Shown piece by piece: positions 53,828 through 63,426 of a stretch of DNA of 64,000 nt. A model generated the notes under the pieces. The model was not told where the DNA came from. It did not search any database and saw nothing but the letters and a program-made list of their open reading frames with translations. The stretch covers positions 1 to 64,000 of the forward strand of contig JAQBQF010000307.1 of the NCBI GenBank assembly GCA_028287115.1, read 5' to 3'. The position numbers and the translations under genes were made by a program. Positions within the stretch are counted from its first letter, which is position 1, and every line of letters starts with the position of its first letter. Source of the stretch: Myxococcales bacterium. Its GTDB lineage: Bacteria; Myxococcota_A; Polyangia; Haliangiales; Haliangiaceae.

Positions 53828-55365
53828 CACAGAGGCCGGCGGCGCCGCCGCGTGAGGAGCGCGAGCACCGCGGCACACAGACCCAGGTGAGCCCAGATCG
53901 CGTTGCTTCCGCCACCGCCGACACTGCAGCACCCGCCGCCACCACCGCCGGCTGGAAAGCAGATGCCCGAGGTGCCACTCGTCGCGATGCAGTCGTAGTC
54001 GGTCGGGCAGCTATCGGCGACTCCCGCGATGCAGTCCTGCGTGCAGATCTGCGTATCGGCGGTGCCCGAGCAAATGCCCGACGTGCAGAACTGGTTATAG
54101 GCGCACGCATCGCCGAGGACACCGTTCGGCGGATCCCAGAAGCACTTGCCGGCATCGCACTTCTGACCCTTGGCGCAATCAGTCGCCGCGTTGGCACACG
54201 CCGGGCCTTTCATCACCGTCACCGTCGTCGAGTCCGTCTTGATGCCGAGATCGTCGTACGCCTTGACGACGACATCGATGATGCCGTTCGGCACCGAGGC
54301 AGGCGTCGTCAGCGGATAGACCGTCTCGAGCTGACCGTTGTTGCCGAACGAGGCGCCCTTCGCCTCGGCCCACTTGTAGCCATTGAGCCACAGCTCGATC
54401 TTCTCGACGCCGCGCTTCGAGAACGCCTTCGCCTGGACCGTGAACCCGTTCTGAACCGGACCGGCGACCGGGACGATGATCGAAGTCGTCGGCGGAGGCG
54501 TCGTCGACATCCCCGGGCCAAACACGTTCAAGATCTTGAGGTGCGAGTTCTGCGATCCACCGCAGCGGCACGGGCGAACGACGTCCTCACCACACGAGGC
54601 CGGCTTGTTGCGGAAGTACCGGCGGCCGCCGCACGGGTTCTTGATGTTGTAGGTCATCGGATCGTTGCACGCCGAGCTTCCGTCCGCGAACGTGATCTCG
54701 TGATCGAGCCCGAACGCGTGTGCGGTCTCCTGTGCAGCGGTCCAGCAGATGTCATCGACGCGTGTCAGGCCCGGCGTGTGATGGTTCGCGAACGAGAACG
54801 AGATCACGTTGTCTTGCGGGCTACAGTCACCCGCGAGCGGTGCGATGCCGAGGATCCCGGTTCCGAGGCCGATATCTCCCGGCTGGCCGGCGATCAGCGC
54901 CTCGGTATACGAGACGCCTCCCGCGGGAATCGTATCGCTGACCTGGATCGCGAACGGCGAGTAGACCTCTTTCATGCAGTCGACGACCATCTGCCACTCG
55001 GCGTCCGCCGCGGTCCCGGTCATGTTGGTACCCGTTGCAAACTCGGTGAGGACGTACGTGCCGGGCGCCGGGATGCTCGAGCTCTGTGTGCGTGCGTCGT
55101 TCGTCCCGGTGGTGCCGTGAATCGTGCAGCCGCCGGTGCAGCGATTGAGATAGAGGAACGGTGAGATCTGCGATTGGTGCGGCGTGAAGCGCTCGGCCGG
55201 CGTGATCACGATCTCGCGGCGACCCGCCGACGGCGCAGACGAGTTGTCGATCGTATCGTCGGTCGTCGTGTCCACAGCCGGTTCGGCGGCGGCGACGCCG
55301 GATCCGAAGCCGAAGGCCAACGCAAGCGCGAGCGAGCAAGTAGAGGGCGAAAGCCAGCGAATCAT
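53827..55365 (-). CDS. Secreted degenerate metzincin-like protein with MYXO-CTERM-type tail, copy 1
   Basis: The 512-residue product is a paralogue of the next gene over nearly its whole length. It has the same LNRCTGGCTIHG start, the same altered signature QETAHAFGLDH (212-222), the Met-turn-like DPMTY, the Ig-like GVEKIELWLNGYKW and the closing CAKGQKCDAGKCFWDPP. A Gly-rich GGGGGGCCSVGGG precedes the C-terminal helix and Arg cluster. A longer N-terminal spacer with Asp/Thr (DTTTDDTIDNSS) is specific to this copy. It is the first gene of the operon. Whether the altered zinc site still binds metal is unknown. Confidence 0.8.
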   Translation of the reverse strand: MIRWLSPSTCSLALALAFGFGSGVAAAEPAVDTTTDDTIDNSSAPSAGRREIVITPAERFTPHQSQISPFLYLNRCTGGCTIHGTTGTNDARTQSSSIPAPGTYVLTEFATGTNMTGTAADAEWQMVVDCMKEVYSPFAIQVSDTIPAGGVSYTEALIAGQPGDIGLGTGILGIAPLAGDCSPQDNVISFSFANHHTPGLTRVDDICWTAAQETAHAFGLDHEITFADGSSACNDPMTYNIKNPCGGRRYFRNKPASCGEDVVRPCRCGGSQNSHLKILNVFGPGMSTTPPPTTSIIVPVAGPVQNGFTVQAKAFSKRGVEKIELWLNGYKWAEAKGASFGNNGQLETVYPLTTPASVPNGIIDVVVKAYDDLGIKTDSTTVTVMKGPACANAATDCAKGQKCDAGKCFWDPPNGVLGDACAYNQFCTSGICSGTADTQICTQDCIAGVADSCPTDYDCIATSGTSGICFPAGGGGGGCCSVGGGGSNAIWAHLGLCAAVLALLTRRRRRPL

Positions 55366-55445
55366 GAGGCCGGGATACTACATGCCGGGCCGAGCCGTCA
55401 GCAGGATTTGTCACGGTCCAGCATCGCTACGGCTTTCAGTTGCTT

Positions 55446-57230
55446 TCACTGCAGATCGATGGTGCTGCGCGAAGCCTCATGGTGTCCCACCACACGGGCG
55501 CTCGTGTTGACGAGGTTCGGCTCCGCCCAGGTGACCTGGACGGACAGGTCGAGCCCTTCTTTCCCGATCGGGTAGTGCGCGCGGGACACGGCAGACTCGA
55601 CGCAGAACCGGAGGCTCGGCGAGTCTTCGCCGGTCGCTTCCGCCGAATGGCCGATGCCGTCCGGCGTCACCGAGAGATGCACGACCAGATCCGCGTCTTT
55701 GGGCGGCGGCTTGAGCTTGTCGATGATGTCGAGCCCCTGGCGATTCGACCACTCGTCGAAGCAGCCCTCGATGCTGTGCTGGACATCGGGGTCGGCGATC
55801 GCGTTTGCGACGCGCACGTCGACCGGCACCGGCGCCGGCCTGATCGCGGCCTTCGCCTGTTGCTCGTTCGCACGCAGCTTCGACACTTCGCCGACCAGAT
55901 CCTGGATCTTTTCGTCGGCTAGAGCGAGCTCTTTCTCGAGCTTCTGGATCTCCTTGAGGTTCGTCTCGCGCTTGAGCAGTTGCTCCTTGAGCTGCTTGCG
56001 CTCGAGCTCGAGCTGGTTGATCTGCTCGTGCAACTTCTCGATCTCGGGCATCTCGCTGCGCTGCTGGATCGCCGGCGGCCGCGATGCCATCACCGCCGCG
56101 GTCGCGCCACCGATCAGGACGAGCCCGACGAGCGCGAACGACACGAACCGCGCCGGTGACCGCTGGGCGGGCGGGGTCAGCTCGGTGATCAAGGCCGCCA
56201 TCGTCGGAAACCGTTTCGCGCGATCCTTCTCGAGGCCGCGCTGCACGGCCTTCGCGATTCCCGACGGCACGCGCGATCCTTCGGGCGGCGCGAGCGCGCG
56301 CGCACCGCTCTCGAGCATCGACACCGACGTCGCGCCCGGCAGCGGGTGCGTCCCGAACAGCGCCTCGTACAGCGCGATGCAGAAGCTGAACTGATCGCTG
56401 CGCGCGTCGATGTCTGGCCCGGTGAGCTGCTCGGGCGGCATGTAGCGCGGCGTCCCGAGGACCGTGCCCGTCGCCGTGAGATCGACGTGCAAGGGGCTCG
56501 AAGGTTGGCGCGGACGTGCGACCTCGTCGGGCCCGATCAGCGAGCGCGCGAGACCGAAATCGGAGACGCGAACGCGGCCATCGCCGCCGACGAGCACGTT
56601 GTCCGGCTTGAAGTCCCGGTGCAGCAGGCCAACGGAGTGCGCAGCCATCAGCCCGCGCGCCGCTTGATGAAACACGTCGAGGATCTCGCGCCACGTCCGA
56701 GGCCACCGCCGCAGCCAGGTCGTCAGCGTGTCACCTTCGACGAACTCCATCGCGACGTAGACATCGCCGTCGTCGGTCTCGCCGACGTCATAGACTCCGA
56801 CGACGTTCGGGTGATTGAGCTGGGCGATTGCCTGGGCCTCGCGCTTGAGCCGCGCGCGCGCTTCTTTCGCGGTGCCGCCGAGGTTCGCGCGAAGGAGCTT
56901 CAGCGCGATCTTGCGATCGAGCTGCGGATCGTAGGCCGAGAACACGACCCCCATGCCGCCGGCCCCGAGCGTCGACAGCACGAGGTATCGGCCGACGCGA
57001 TCGCCGATCCCGAGCGTCTTCGTGGGCCGTTTGCCGAGCTGGCTGTCTTCGACGAGCTCGCGCTTCCGCGTATCGGCGTTGGAGTCGTGTGCATCGGCGC
57101 CGGCGAGCGCGGCCACGAGATCGCGGCAGTCCCGGCAGCTCGCCAGGTGGGACTCGACCTTGGTGAGCGCGCTGCCTACGAGTGATCCCGACACGAACTC
57201 GCTGGCGTCGTTGTCGTCGAGACAGATCAC
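55446..57230 (-). CDS. Ser/Thr kinase with N-terminal zinc finger and external TonB-like domain
   Basis: The protein has about 594 residues and opens with an anti-sigma-type zinc finger (His28, Cys32, Cys35 in SHLASCRDC). A kinase follows at 80-350 (GAGGMGVVFSA, Lys111 in IALKLL, HRDFKPDN, SDFGLARS, PPEQ). A membrane segment (FVSFALVGLVLIGGATAAVM), a coiled coil of about 70 residues (QINQLELERKQLKEQLLKRE) and a C-terminal domain (VQHSIEGCFDEWSNRQG, SAVSRAHYPIGKEGLDLSV) come next. The last resembles the energy-transducing domain found at the end of many myxobacterial periplasmic proteins. I chose the GTG at 57230, which begins at the zinc finger. It is divergent from fusA. Confidence 0.87.
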   Translation of the reverse strand: MICLDDNDASEFVSGSLVGSALTKVESHLASCRDCRDLVAALAGADAHDSNADTRKRELVEDSQLGKRPTKTLGIGDRVGRYLVLSTLGAGGMGVVFSAYDPQLDRKIALKLLRANLGGTAKEARARLKREAQAIAQLNHPNVVGVYDVGETDDGDVYVAMEFVEGDTLTTWLRRWPRTWREILDVFHQAARGLMAAHSVGLLHRDFKPDNVLVGGDGRVRVSDFGLARSLIGPDEVARPRQPSSPLHVDLTATGTVLGTPRYMPPEQLTGPDIDARSDQFSFCIALYEALFGTHPLPGATSVSMLESGARALAPPEGSRVPSGIAKAVQRGLEKDRAKRFPTMAALITELTPPAQRSPARFVSFALVGLVLIGGATAAVMASRPPAIQQRSEMPEIEKLHEQINQLELERKQLKEQLLKRETNLKEIQKLEKELALADEKIQDLVGEVSKLRANEQQAKAAIRPAPVPVDVRVANAIADPDVQHSIEGCFDEWSNRQGLDIIDKLKPPPKDADLVVHLSVTPDGIGHSAEATGEDSPSLRFCVESAVSRAHYPIGKEGLDLSVQVTWAEPNLVNTSARVVGHHEASRSTIDLQ

Positions 57231-57381
57231 GGGTCGAGCGTAGCAAACCGGTTTCGCCAACCGCTTGAAATCCATTGCCCATGCTCCCGCAGTCACCGAT
57301 CTGCATGGTAGACACCGCCTGTCCGGCGGGGTTTCGCTTGCAATGACGGCCCGGGCAAGGTAGCAAACCCAGGCTTTTTTT

Positions 57382-57411
57382 GGCCTTTCTGAGGCCTATG
57401 GAGACGTTCCC
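57382..57411 (+). promoter_or_regulatory. Leader hairpin and ribosome-binding site of fusA
   Basis: GGCCT (57382-57386) and AGGCC (57392-57396) form a small perfect hairpin after a run of seven T residues. GGAG at 57400-57403 is the ribosome-binding site, eight bases before the GTG start. The hairpin may tune fusA translation. The pairing is short. Confidence 0.4.
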
Positions 57412-59550
57412 GTGCTTACCGACCTGTCCAAAGTTCGCAACATCGGCATCTCGGCCCACATCGATAGCGGCAAGACGACGCTGACCGAGCGCATCCTGTT
57501 CTACACCAACCGAATTCACCAGATTCACGAGGTGAAGGGCAAGGACGGCGTCGGCGCCAAGATGGACTCGATGGAGCTCGAGCGCGAGCGCGGCATCACG
57601 ATCCAGTCGGCCGCGACGTTCTGCCAGTGGCCGCCGCCGGCAACCTCGAAGACCGTCATGGCCGTCCCCGGTTCGCCGATCAAGTCGACCCACTGGGTCA
57701 ACATCATCGACACCCCCGGCCACGTCGACTTCACGATCGAAGTCGAGCGGTCGCTGCGCGTGCTCGACGGCGCGATCATGGTCCTCTGCGGCGTCGCAGG
57801 CGTCCAATCGCAGAGCTACACGGTCGATCGTCAGATGCGCCGGTACAAGGTCCCCCGCATCGCGTTCATCAACAAGCTCGACCGCACCGGCGCGAACCCG
57901 TACCGCGTGAAGGATCAGCTTCGCGAGAAGCTGAAGCTCAACCCGGTCATGATCCAGATGCCGATCGGCCTCGAGGACAAGCTCGAGGGCGTCGTCGATC
58001 TGATCGAGATGCAGGCGTTCAAGTTCTACGGCGACAACGGCGAGACGATCGAGCGCGGCCCGATCCCGGCCGACCTCGTCGAGAAAGCGAACGAGCTGCG
58101 CGCCGAGATGCTCGACAGCCTGTCGCTCGTCTCCGACGCGCTCACCGAAGCGATGCTCGAAGACAAGGTCACGCCCGAGCTGCTCCGCCAGGAGCTGCGC
58201 ACGGCGACGATCGCGCTCAAGTGCACGCCCGTGATGATGGGCTCGGCGCTCGGCAACAAGGCCGTACAGCTCCTGCTCGACGGCGTCTGCACCTTCCTCC
58301 CCGATCCGCGCGAAGTCGAGAACATCGCGCTCGATCTGTCGAACGGCGAAGCGCCGCTCGTCCTCGAGTCGAACCCCGACAAGCCGCTCGTCATGCTCGC
58401 GTTCAAGCTCGAGGATGGCCGCTACGGCCAGCTCACCTACGTTCGCATCTATCAGGGCAAGATCCAGAAGGACGACTTCATCGTCAACAGCCGCAACGGC
58501 AAGAAGGTCAAGGTCGGCCGTCTCGTTCGCATGCACGCCGACGACCGTGAAGAGATCACGGACGCCGGCTGCGGCGACATCTGCGCCGTGTTCGGCGTCG
58601 ACTGCAACTCGGGCGATACGTTCACCGACGGCACGGTCAACTACGCGATGACCTCGATGTTCGTGCCCAAGCCGGTCATCTCGGTCGCCGTGCGGCCGAA
58701 GGACTCCGGCTCGGAAATGAACATGAGCAAGGCGCTCCAGCGGTTCACCCGAGAGGATCCGACCTTCCAGTGCTACGTCGATCCCGAGTCGAACGAGACG
58801 ATCGTCGCCGGCATGGGCGAGCTCCACCTCGAGGTCTACATCGAGCGCATGAAGCGCGAGTACAAGGCCGAGGTCGTGACGTCACCCCCGGTCGTCGCGT
58901 ATCGCGAGTGCATCACCAAGAAGGTCGAGTTCAACTACACGCACAAGAAGCAGACCGGTGGCTCCGGCCAGTACGGCAAGGTCGCGGGCTACGCCGAGCC
59001 GTTCGACGGTGACTTCGAGTTCGTCGATGACATCACCGGCGGCAAGATTCCGCGCGAGTTCATCCCGTCCTGCGAAAAGGGCTTCAAGTCGATGATCGCG
59101 AAGTCGCCGCGTCTCGGCGTGCCGGTCGTCAACCTTCGCGTCGTGATCGACGATGGTGCAGCTCACCAGGTCGACTCGTCGGATATCGCATTCCAAGAAG
59201 CCGCTCGCGGTGCATTCCGCGAGTTCTTCCCGCGTGCGAACCCGAAGATTCTCGAGCCGGTGATGAAGGTCTCGATCGAAGGCCCCGCGGAGTTCTCCGG
59301 CAACATGCTCGGCCTGATCATGCAGCGCCGCGGCATCGTGATCGGCTCGACCGAAGAAGACGGCAACGCGCGCGTCGACTCGGAAGTGCCACTCGCTGAA
59401 ATGTTCGGCTTCTCGACCCCGTGCCGCTCGGCGACACAGGGCAAAGCCGAGTTCACGATGGAGTTCTCGCGCTACGCCGAGGTCCCGAGCAACATCTCGG
59501 ACGACCTGCTCGCCAAGGCCAAGAAGGCCAAGGAAGACGCGAAGAAGTAA
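57412..59550 (+). CDS. fusA: Elongation factor G, spdEFG1-like
   Basis: The 712-residue GTPase moves tRNAs and mRNA through the ribosome. G motifs are AHIDSGKTT (15-23), [19 protein letters not shown] and NKLD. Its P-loop AHIDSGKTT with [20 protein letters not shown] is the form seen in mitochondrial EF-G1 and the spirochaete/planctomycete/deltaproteobacterial spdEFG1, rather than the AHIDAGKTT of common EF-G. An insertion ([20 protein letters not shown]) before [10 protein letters not shown] is longer than usual. It starts at GTG. It stands alone rather than in a str operon with rpsL, rpsG and tuf. Confidence 0.95.
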   Translation: MLTDLSKVRNIGISAHIDSGKTTLTERILFYTNRIHQIHEVKGKDGVGAKMDSMELERERGITIQSAATFCQWPPPATSKTVMAVPGSPIKSTHWVNIIDTPGHVDFTIEVERSLRVLDGAIMVLCGVAGVQSQSYTVDRQMRRYKVPRIAFINKLDRTGANPYRVKDQLREKLKLNPVMIQMPIGLEDKLEGVVDLIEMQAFKFYGDNGETIERGPIPADLVEKANELRAEMLDSLSLVSDALTEAMLEDKVTPELLRQELRTATIALKCTPVMMGSALGNKAVQLLLDGVCTFLPDPREVENIALDLSNGEAPLVLESNPDKPLVMLAFKLEDGRYGQLTYVRIYQGKIQKDDFIVNSRNGKKVKVGRLVRMHADDREEITDAGCGDICAVFGVDCNSGDTFTDGTVNYAMTSMFVPKPVISVAVRPKDSGSEMNMSKALQRFTREDPTFQCYVDPESNETIVAGMGELHLEVYIERMKREYKAEVVTSPPVVAYRECITKKVEFNYTHKKQTGGSGQYGKVAGYAEPFDGDFEFVDDITGGKIPREFIPSCEKGFKSMIAKSPRLGVPVVNLRVVIDDGAAHQVDSSDIAFQEAARGAFREFFPRANPKILEPVMKVSIEGPAEFSGNMLGLIMQRRGIVIGSTEEDGNARVDSEVPLAEMFGFSTPCRSATQGKAEFTMEFSRYAEVPSNISDDLLAKAKKAKEDAKK

Positions 59551-59944
59551 GTCAGCGGATCCGCGCGCGGACGTCGCGGCGGGATCCGTGTGGTCGTGGA
59601 AGCAGCAGCGGGCGCTTCCGCGTCGCGGCCGATCCGAACAGATCGATCGTGATGCCGGCGCAGCTGATCCGAAGGCGGTGACGCGCGGCGGGTTCTCGCG
59701 GCCGCGCCGAAACGCCAGGTGTCATTCCATTTCGGGTGGTGGGCATAGGTTGGCGAAGTGCCAGCTTGCCGCCGCGCATGCGCTTGGAGGGCAGGTGATA
59801 CCGGCGGCGAGCTGGCCTTCTGGGGATTAGTAGCGCGCCGAGCGTTCGTCGTTGTCGTGCGCAACAAAACGAAACAGTGGGGCATCTTGTGCCCGCGCGT
59901 GTTCTTCAACAGTTCTTCACGTGCCGTTCTGCGATATTGCGGCC
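59551..59944. other. Non-coding stretch after fusA
   Basis: These 394 bases hold no gene that I can support. CGGATCC (59556-59562) and GGATCCG (59582-59588) form a 7-base stem with a 19-base loop just after fusA and could end its transcript, though no T run follows. Further on, ...CTTCAACAGTTCTTCAC (59905-59921) carries a short direct repeat ahead of the next gene's GTG. Nothing else stands out. Confidence 0.4.
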
Positions 59945-62695
59945 GTGAAGCGCGCAGTCCCCGTCGCGATCGTGATCCTCGTCGGCATCGTCTTCGCGAT
60001 GTGGTTGCGACATCGTGGCGACTCGGGAGCAACGGAGACCGCCGGCGATCATCGTCGCGCGGCCACGCAACCGATGACCGCCGCGGACCGCGGCTCTGCC
60101 GCGAGCGATTCGAGCGATCCGGCGAGCACGCTCGCGGATGATGATCCACGCGGTGCGCTCCGGCTCGAGGGTCAGGTGCTCGATGCGCAGGATCATCCCG
60201 TTGCGGGCGCGATCGTCACGCTGTCGTCGAATCCACCGCGCACCGCCAAGACCGAGCAAGACGGCGGCTTCTTCTTCGATGGCCTCGTCGGCCGGCCGTA
60301 CACGCTGGTCGCGCGCGCCTCCGCGGGTGTTGCCGGACCTGTGACGGCCCGGCTCGGCGAAACCACGGATCCGATCGTGTTGCGGCTGCGGGCCGGCGCC
60401 AAGCTCGCGGTCACCGTCGTCGGATCGAATGCAAGACCGATCGATGGCGCGAGCGTCGAGCTGCGTGGCGCGGATCATCAAACGGCCGCGACTGCCGCGG
60501 GAGTCGCGCGCTTCGATCCCGTGGTGCCTGGGACGTACGATGTCGTCGCGTCGGCACCGGGCATGGCAAAGGCACACACGAGCGTTCGTGTCGCCGGCGC
60601 GACGACCACGCGACTCGTCCTCACGGCGGGTGCGCCGGTCACCGGCCGCGTCGTCGACGAGCATGGTGCACCGGTCCCCGGCGCGCGCGTCGGTTATGTG
60701 TCGAGCAGCGAGCTTCGCGGCACTCCCGATGCCGTCGATGGCGTGGTGAGCGCCGGCGACGGCTCGTGGCGTTTCATCGCGTTGCCGGCTGGATCGTTCC
60801 GGTTCGTCGCGAATGATGACGAGCACGCACCGGGCACTTCGTCGCTGGTGACGCTCGACGGTGCCACGGAGAAGACCGGTGTGGTCGTGACGATGTCGCC
60901 CGGTGCCGTCGTCCGCGGCCGCGTGGTCGATACGACGAAACAACCGGTCGCGGGCGCGCGCGTCCGGATCGCGTCGACCGGTCGCGGCGCGCGTGGCGGT
61001 CCGCGACAATCGGGTCGGCAGACGTACAGCGACGCTCGCGGCGAATTCGCGATTCGCGGGCTCGTGCGCGCGCCTTTATTCGCGACCGCGTCACACGAGA
61101 AGGGCGCCTCGAGCGGCGCCGAGGTCGACACGACCAGCGGCGATGCGAATGTCGTGATCACGCTCGACCTGACCGCAGTGATCGCAGGCACCGTCGTCGA
61201 CCCCGAAGGCCAGCCGATCGAGAGCGCGCAGGTCACCGCGTTCCCGCAGCTCGGCGGCGGCCCACAGCTCGGTGCGCGTGGGCGCGGCGGGCCGAATGTC
61301 GAGCTCACCGATGCGTCAGGGAAGTTCCGGATCGGAGGCCTCGCGCCCGGCGCGTACACCGTTCATGCAAGCCGCACCGCGACGACGCGTGGCTTCGGCG
61401 GTCGCGGGCGACGCGGTGACGGGGTCGATGCAGAGACCGGCAACGAGAACGTCCGGATCGTGTTACCCGCGGAAGGCGGCATCAAAGGAACGGTCGCGTT
61501 CGCAGACGGCACCACGCCGCTCGCGATCACGGTCAGCGTCGGATCCGTCGAGCAGGCGTTCGTCACCGGAGCGTTCGAGCTCTCGGCGATCGCACCCGGC
61601 GATTACACGTTGCAGGTGCGCGGTCCGAGCTTCGACGCGCATCAGCAGGACGTCACCATCCAGGCCGGCAAGCCGACCGACGTCGGAACGATCACGGTCG
61701 CGGCCGGACGGCGGATCGCAGGCGTCGTGGTCCTCGCGGGGCAGCCGGTTGCCGGTGCGACCGTCTACGCCGGCCGGCAGGTGATGGGCAATGGCTCGAC
61801 AAACGCCGCACCCGCGGGCGGCTTCGGTGCCGGTGGTGGAAGCCCGGGATCGAAACAAGACACGACCGATGGGTCGGGCGCGTTCGCACTCGCGGGCTTC
61901 GGTGATGGCGATCTCGCGGTGATCGCGGACCTACCGGGCGCGGGACGCAGCACCCCGCTGCTCGTCGCCGACACCGCAACCAATCAGACGAGCCTTTTGC
62001 TCGAGCTGCAGCCGTACGGCTCGCTCTCGGGCGTGCTGCGCCAAGGCGGCCAGCCCGTCGGGGGGATTGCCGTCACCGTGCAGTCGACCTCGACGCCCGG
62101 CGCGGTCTACGTGGTCACCGCCGGCTCGGACGGTGCGTATCGCTTCGATCAGCTCGCGCCCGACACGTACAAGGTCTCCGCGACGGTCGGTAACATGCGG
62201 AGCGGGATGCACCTGTATTCGCAACAGGTCGCGGTGCCACCGGGAAAAGAAGTCAGGGTCGATCTCGTCGTCGATCAAGGCACGGTCACGCTCGATGCAA
62301 CGCCGGTCGTCGCGAACGGTCAGCCCGGCATCGCGATCGCGTACCTCGCAACCACGGCGATCACCGCAACGACCGCGAGCGAGCTGTCGCGGCAGCTCGC
62401 CGCCGCGGGTCCCGGCTCATCGCAGATGACGATCGTGCGCCCCGGTGAAACCGGCGCGTTCACCGAGGTCACACCCGGCAGCGATACGGTCTGTATGGTG
62501 CCGCTACCGATCGAGCTCCGCGGCGGAGCAGCGATCGGCTACTTCGATCGCCACAGCAGCAAGCTGCCTGCCTTCTGCAAACCGGTCGTCGTTGCCGCGA
62601 GCCCCGACACGCAGCAGGTTCAGGTCACGGTTCAGGTTCCTGCCTTGATTCCCGATCCGCAGACCACCGGCAACGGTCGCGGCAGCGGCCGCTAG
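59945..62695 (+). CDS. Large membrane-anchored carboxypeptidase-regulatory-repeat protein
   Basis: The 916-residue product has one N-terminal membrane segment (VPVAIVILVGIVFAMWL). It is followed by a Ser/Asp/Ala linker and at least seven beta-sandwich repeats of carboxypeptidase-regulatory/SdrD-like type. Examples are LEGQVLDAQDHPVAGAIVTL, VTGRVVDEHGAPVPGARVGY, VRGRVVDTTKQPVAGARVRI and IAGTVVDPEGQPIESAQVTA. Each carries a G.V.D..G.P..GA core and a later (D/G)G.(F/Y)RF..L.(P/A)G.Y strand. Low-complexity Gly/Arg stretches interrupt repeats 4 and 5. It probably forms a long periplasmic rod. The GTG at 59945 precedes the membrane segment. Confidence 0.78.
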   Translation: MKRAVPVAIVILVGIVFAMWLRHRGDSGATETAGDHRRAATQPMTAADRGSAASDSSDPASTLADDDPRGALRLEGQVLDAQDHPVAGAIVTLSSNPPRTAKTEQDGGFFFDGLVGRPYTLVARASAGVAGPVTARLGETTDPIVLRLRAGAKLAVTVVGSNARPIDGASVELRGADHQTAATAAGVARFDPVVPGTYDVVASAPGMAKAHTSVRVAGATTTRLVLTAGAPVTGRVVDEHGAPVPGARVGYVSSSELRGTPDAVDGVVSAGDGSWRFIALPAGSFRFVANDDEHAPGTSSLVTLDGATEKTGVVVTMSPGAVVRGRVVDTTKQPVAGARVRIASTGRGARGGPRQSGRQTYSDARGEFAIRGLVRAPLFATASHEKGASSGAEVDTTSGDANVVITLDLTAVIAGTVVDPEGQPIESAQVTAFPQLGGGPQLGARGRGGPNVELTDASGKFRIGGLAPGAYTVHASRTATTRGFGGRGRRGDGVDAETGNENVRIVLPAEGGIKGTVAFADGTTPLAITVSVGSVEQAFVTGAFELSAIAPGDYTLQVRGPSFDAHQQDVTIQAGKPTDVGTITVAAGRRIAGVVVLAGQPVAGATVYAGRQVMGNGSTNAAPAGGFGAGGGSPGSKQDTTDGSGAFALAGFGDGDLAVIADLPGAGRSTPLLVADTATNQTSLLLELQPYGSLSGVLRQGGQPVGGIAVTVQSTSTPGAVYVVTAGSDGAYRFDQLAPDTYKVSATVGNMRSGMHLYSQQVAVPPGKEVRVDLVVDQGTVTLDATPVVANGQPGIAIAYLATTAITATTASELSRQLAAAGPGSSQMTIVRPGETGAFTEVTPGSDTVCMVPLPIELRGGAAIGYFDRHSSKLPAFCKPVVVAASPDTQQVQVTVQVPALIPDPQTTGNGRGSGR

Positions 62696-62708
62696 CCCAA
62701 CGCGCTTG

Positions 62709-62729
62709 GTTCGTGAAGGATCGACGAAC
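62709..62729. terminator. Weak hairpin between convergent genes
   Basis: GTTCGT (62709-62714) pairs with ACGAAC (62724-62729) around a 9-base loop, between the repeat protein's stop and the convergent lipoprotein's stop. The position suits a shared terminator but the stem is short and no T run follows. Confidence 0.3.
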
Positions 62730-62730
62730 G

Positions 62731-63333
62731 TCACTTGATCTTGAGCGAGTGGATGATCGTGTCGCATGCCGCTCGCGACGCCGGATTGTCGGTCCCCACG
62801 CAGTTGAGCTGGTACATCCGCGCCTGCGCGGCGACCGCGACGTACCAGCCAAACAACCGGCGACCGTCGGGCGTGGTCAATTCGAAGATCCGCGCGGGGA
62901 ACCCCAGAAACACGGCACTCTCGTTCTTCGCGAGCGTACCGCCGGTCGCGGCTGCGAGCTGGCCCGGGATCCCATCGAGCATGCCGACCATGCCCGCCGG
63001 CAGCTCAGCGTCCTTGACGGTCGAGACGCCAAACTGCGCATCGACCGCGCCCCCGGGCATGACCGCCTGTGCGTTGAACACCTCGACACCGTCCTGGGAC
63101 GCCATCGCACCGGATAACGTGGGCTTGTTCGGGAGCGTGATCGACATCTTGCCCGCGCCATCGACGAGGTCGAACACGCCGGCGCGCTCGCTCATGGTCA
63201 GCGAATTGCGCGTGCGCAGCTCGTCATCCGAGGGCGCCACAACCGCCGTCGCAGGCGACGAATGAGCCGCCGGCGCGACGTTCGCCTTATCCTTGCACGC
63301 ACAGACCAAGCAAATCGCGAGCAACCACTTCAT
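62731..63333 (-). CDS. Lipoprotein, unknown function
   Basis: The 200-residue product has a lipoprotein signal with Cys in LAICLVCACKDK. The mature part starts with an Ala/Pro-rich linker and folds as one domain with strands such as GKMSITLPNKPTLSG, ESAVFLGFPARIFELT and GWYVAVAAQARMYQLNCVG. A C-terminal Cys pair (NCVGTDNPASRAACD) closes it. The pattern resembles small envelope stress or lipid-binding lipoproteins, but I recognise no family. It is 93 bases downstream of the Pro/Tyr-rich protein gene on the same strand. Confidence 0.7.
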   Translation of the reverse strand: MKWLLAICLVCACKDKANVAPAAHSSPATAVVAPSDDELRTRNSLTMSERAGVFDLVDGAGKMSITLPNKPTLSGAMASQDGVEVFNAQAVMPGGAVDAQFGVSTVKDAELPAGMVGMLDGIPGQLAAATGGTLAKNESAVFLGFPARIFELTTPDGRRLFGWYVAVAAQARMYQLNCVGTDNPASRAACDTIIHSLKIK

Positions 63334-63426
63334 CGGGCCAGTATCTCAGAGCTCTCGCCGATCACCAGCGCTGGATTCAACGGTCGTCTCGTCGTTGCTC
63401 TCGGGTCCAATCAGGAATCGTCTCGA

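Noticed and set aside
57317-57331. CCGCC/GGCGG inverted repeat upstream of fusA as an operator
   Set aside because: Short GC-only inverted repeats are expected by chance at this base composition, and nothing supports regulation.
56788-58827. Minus-strand open frame spanning the kinase start and the first half of fusA
   Set aside because: It overlaps two unmistakable genes in other frames and shows no motif of its own.
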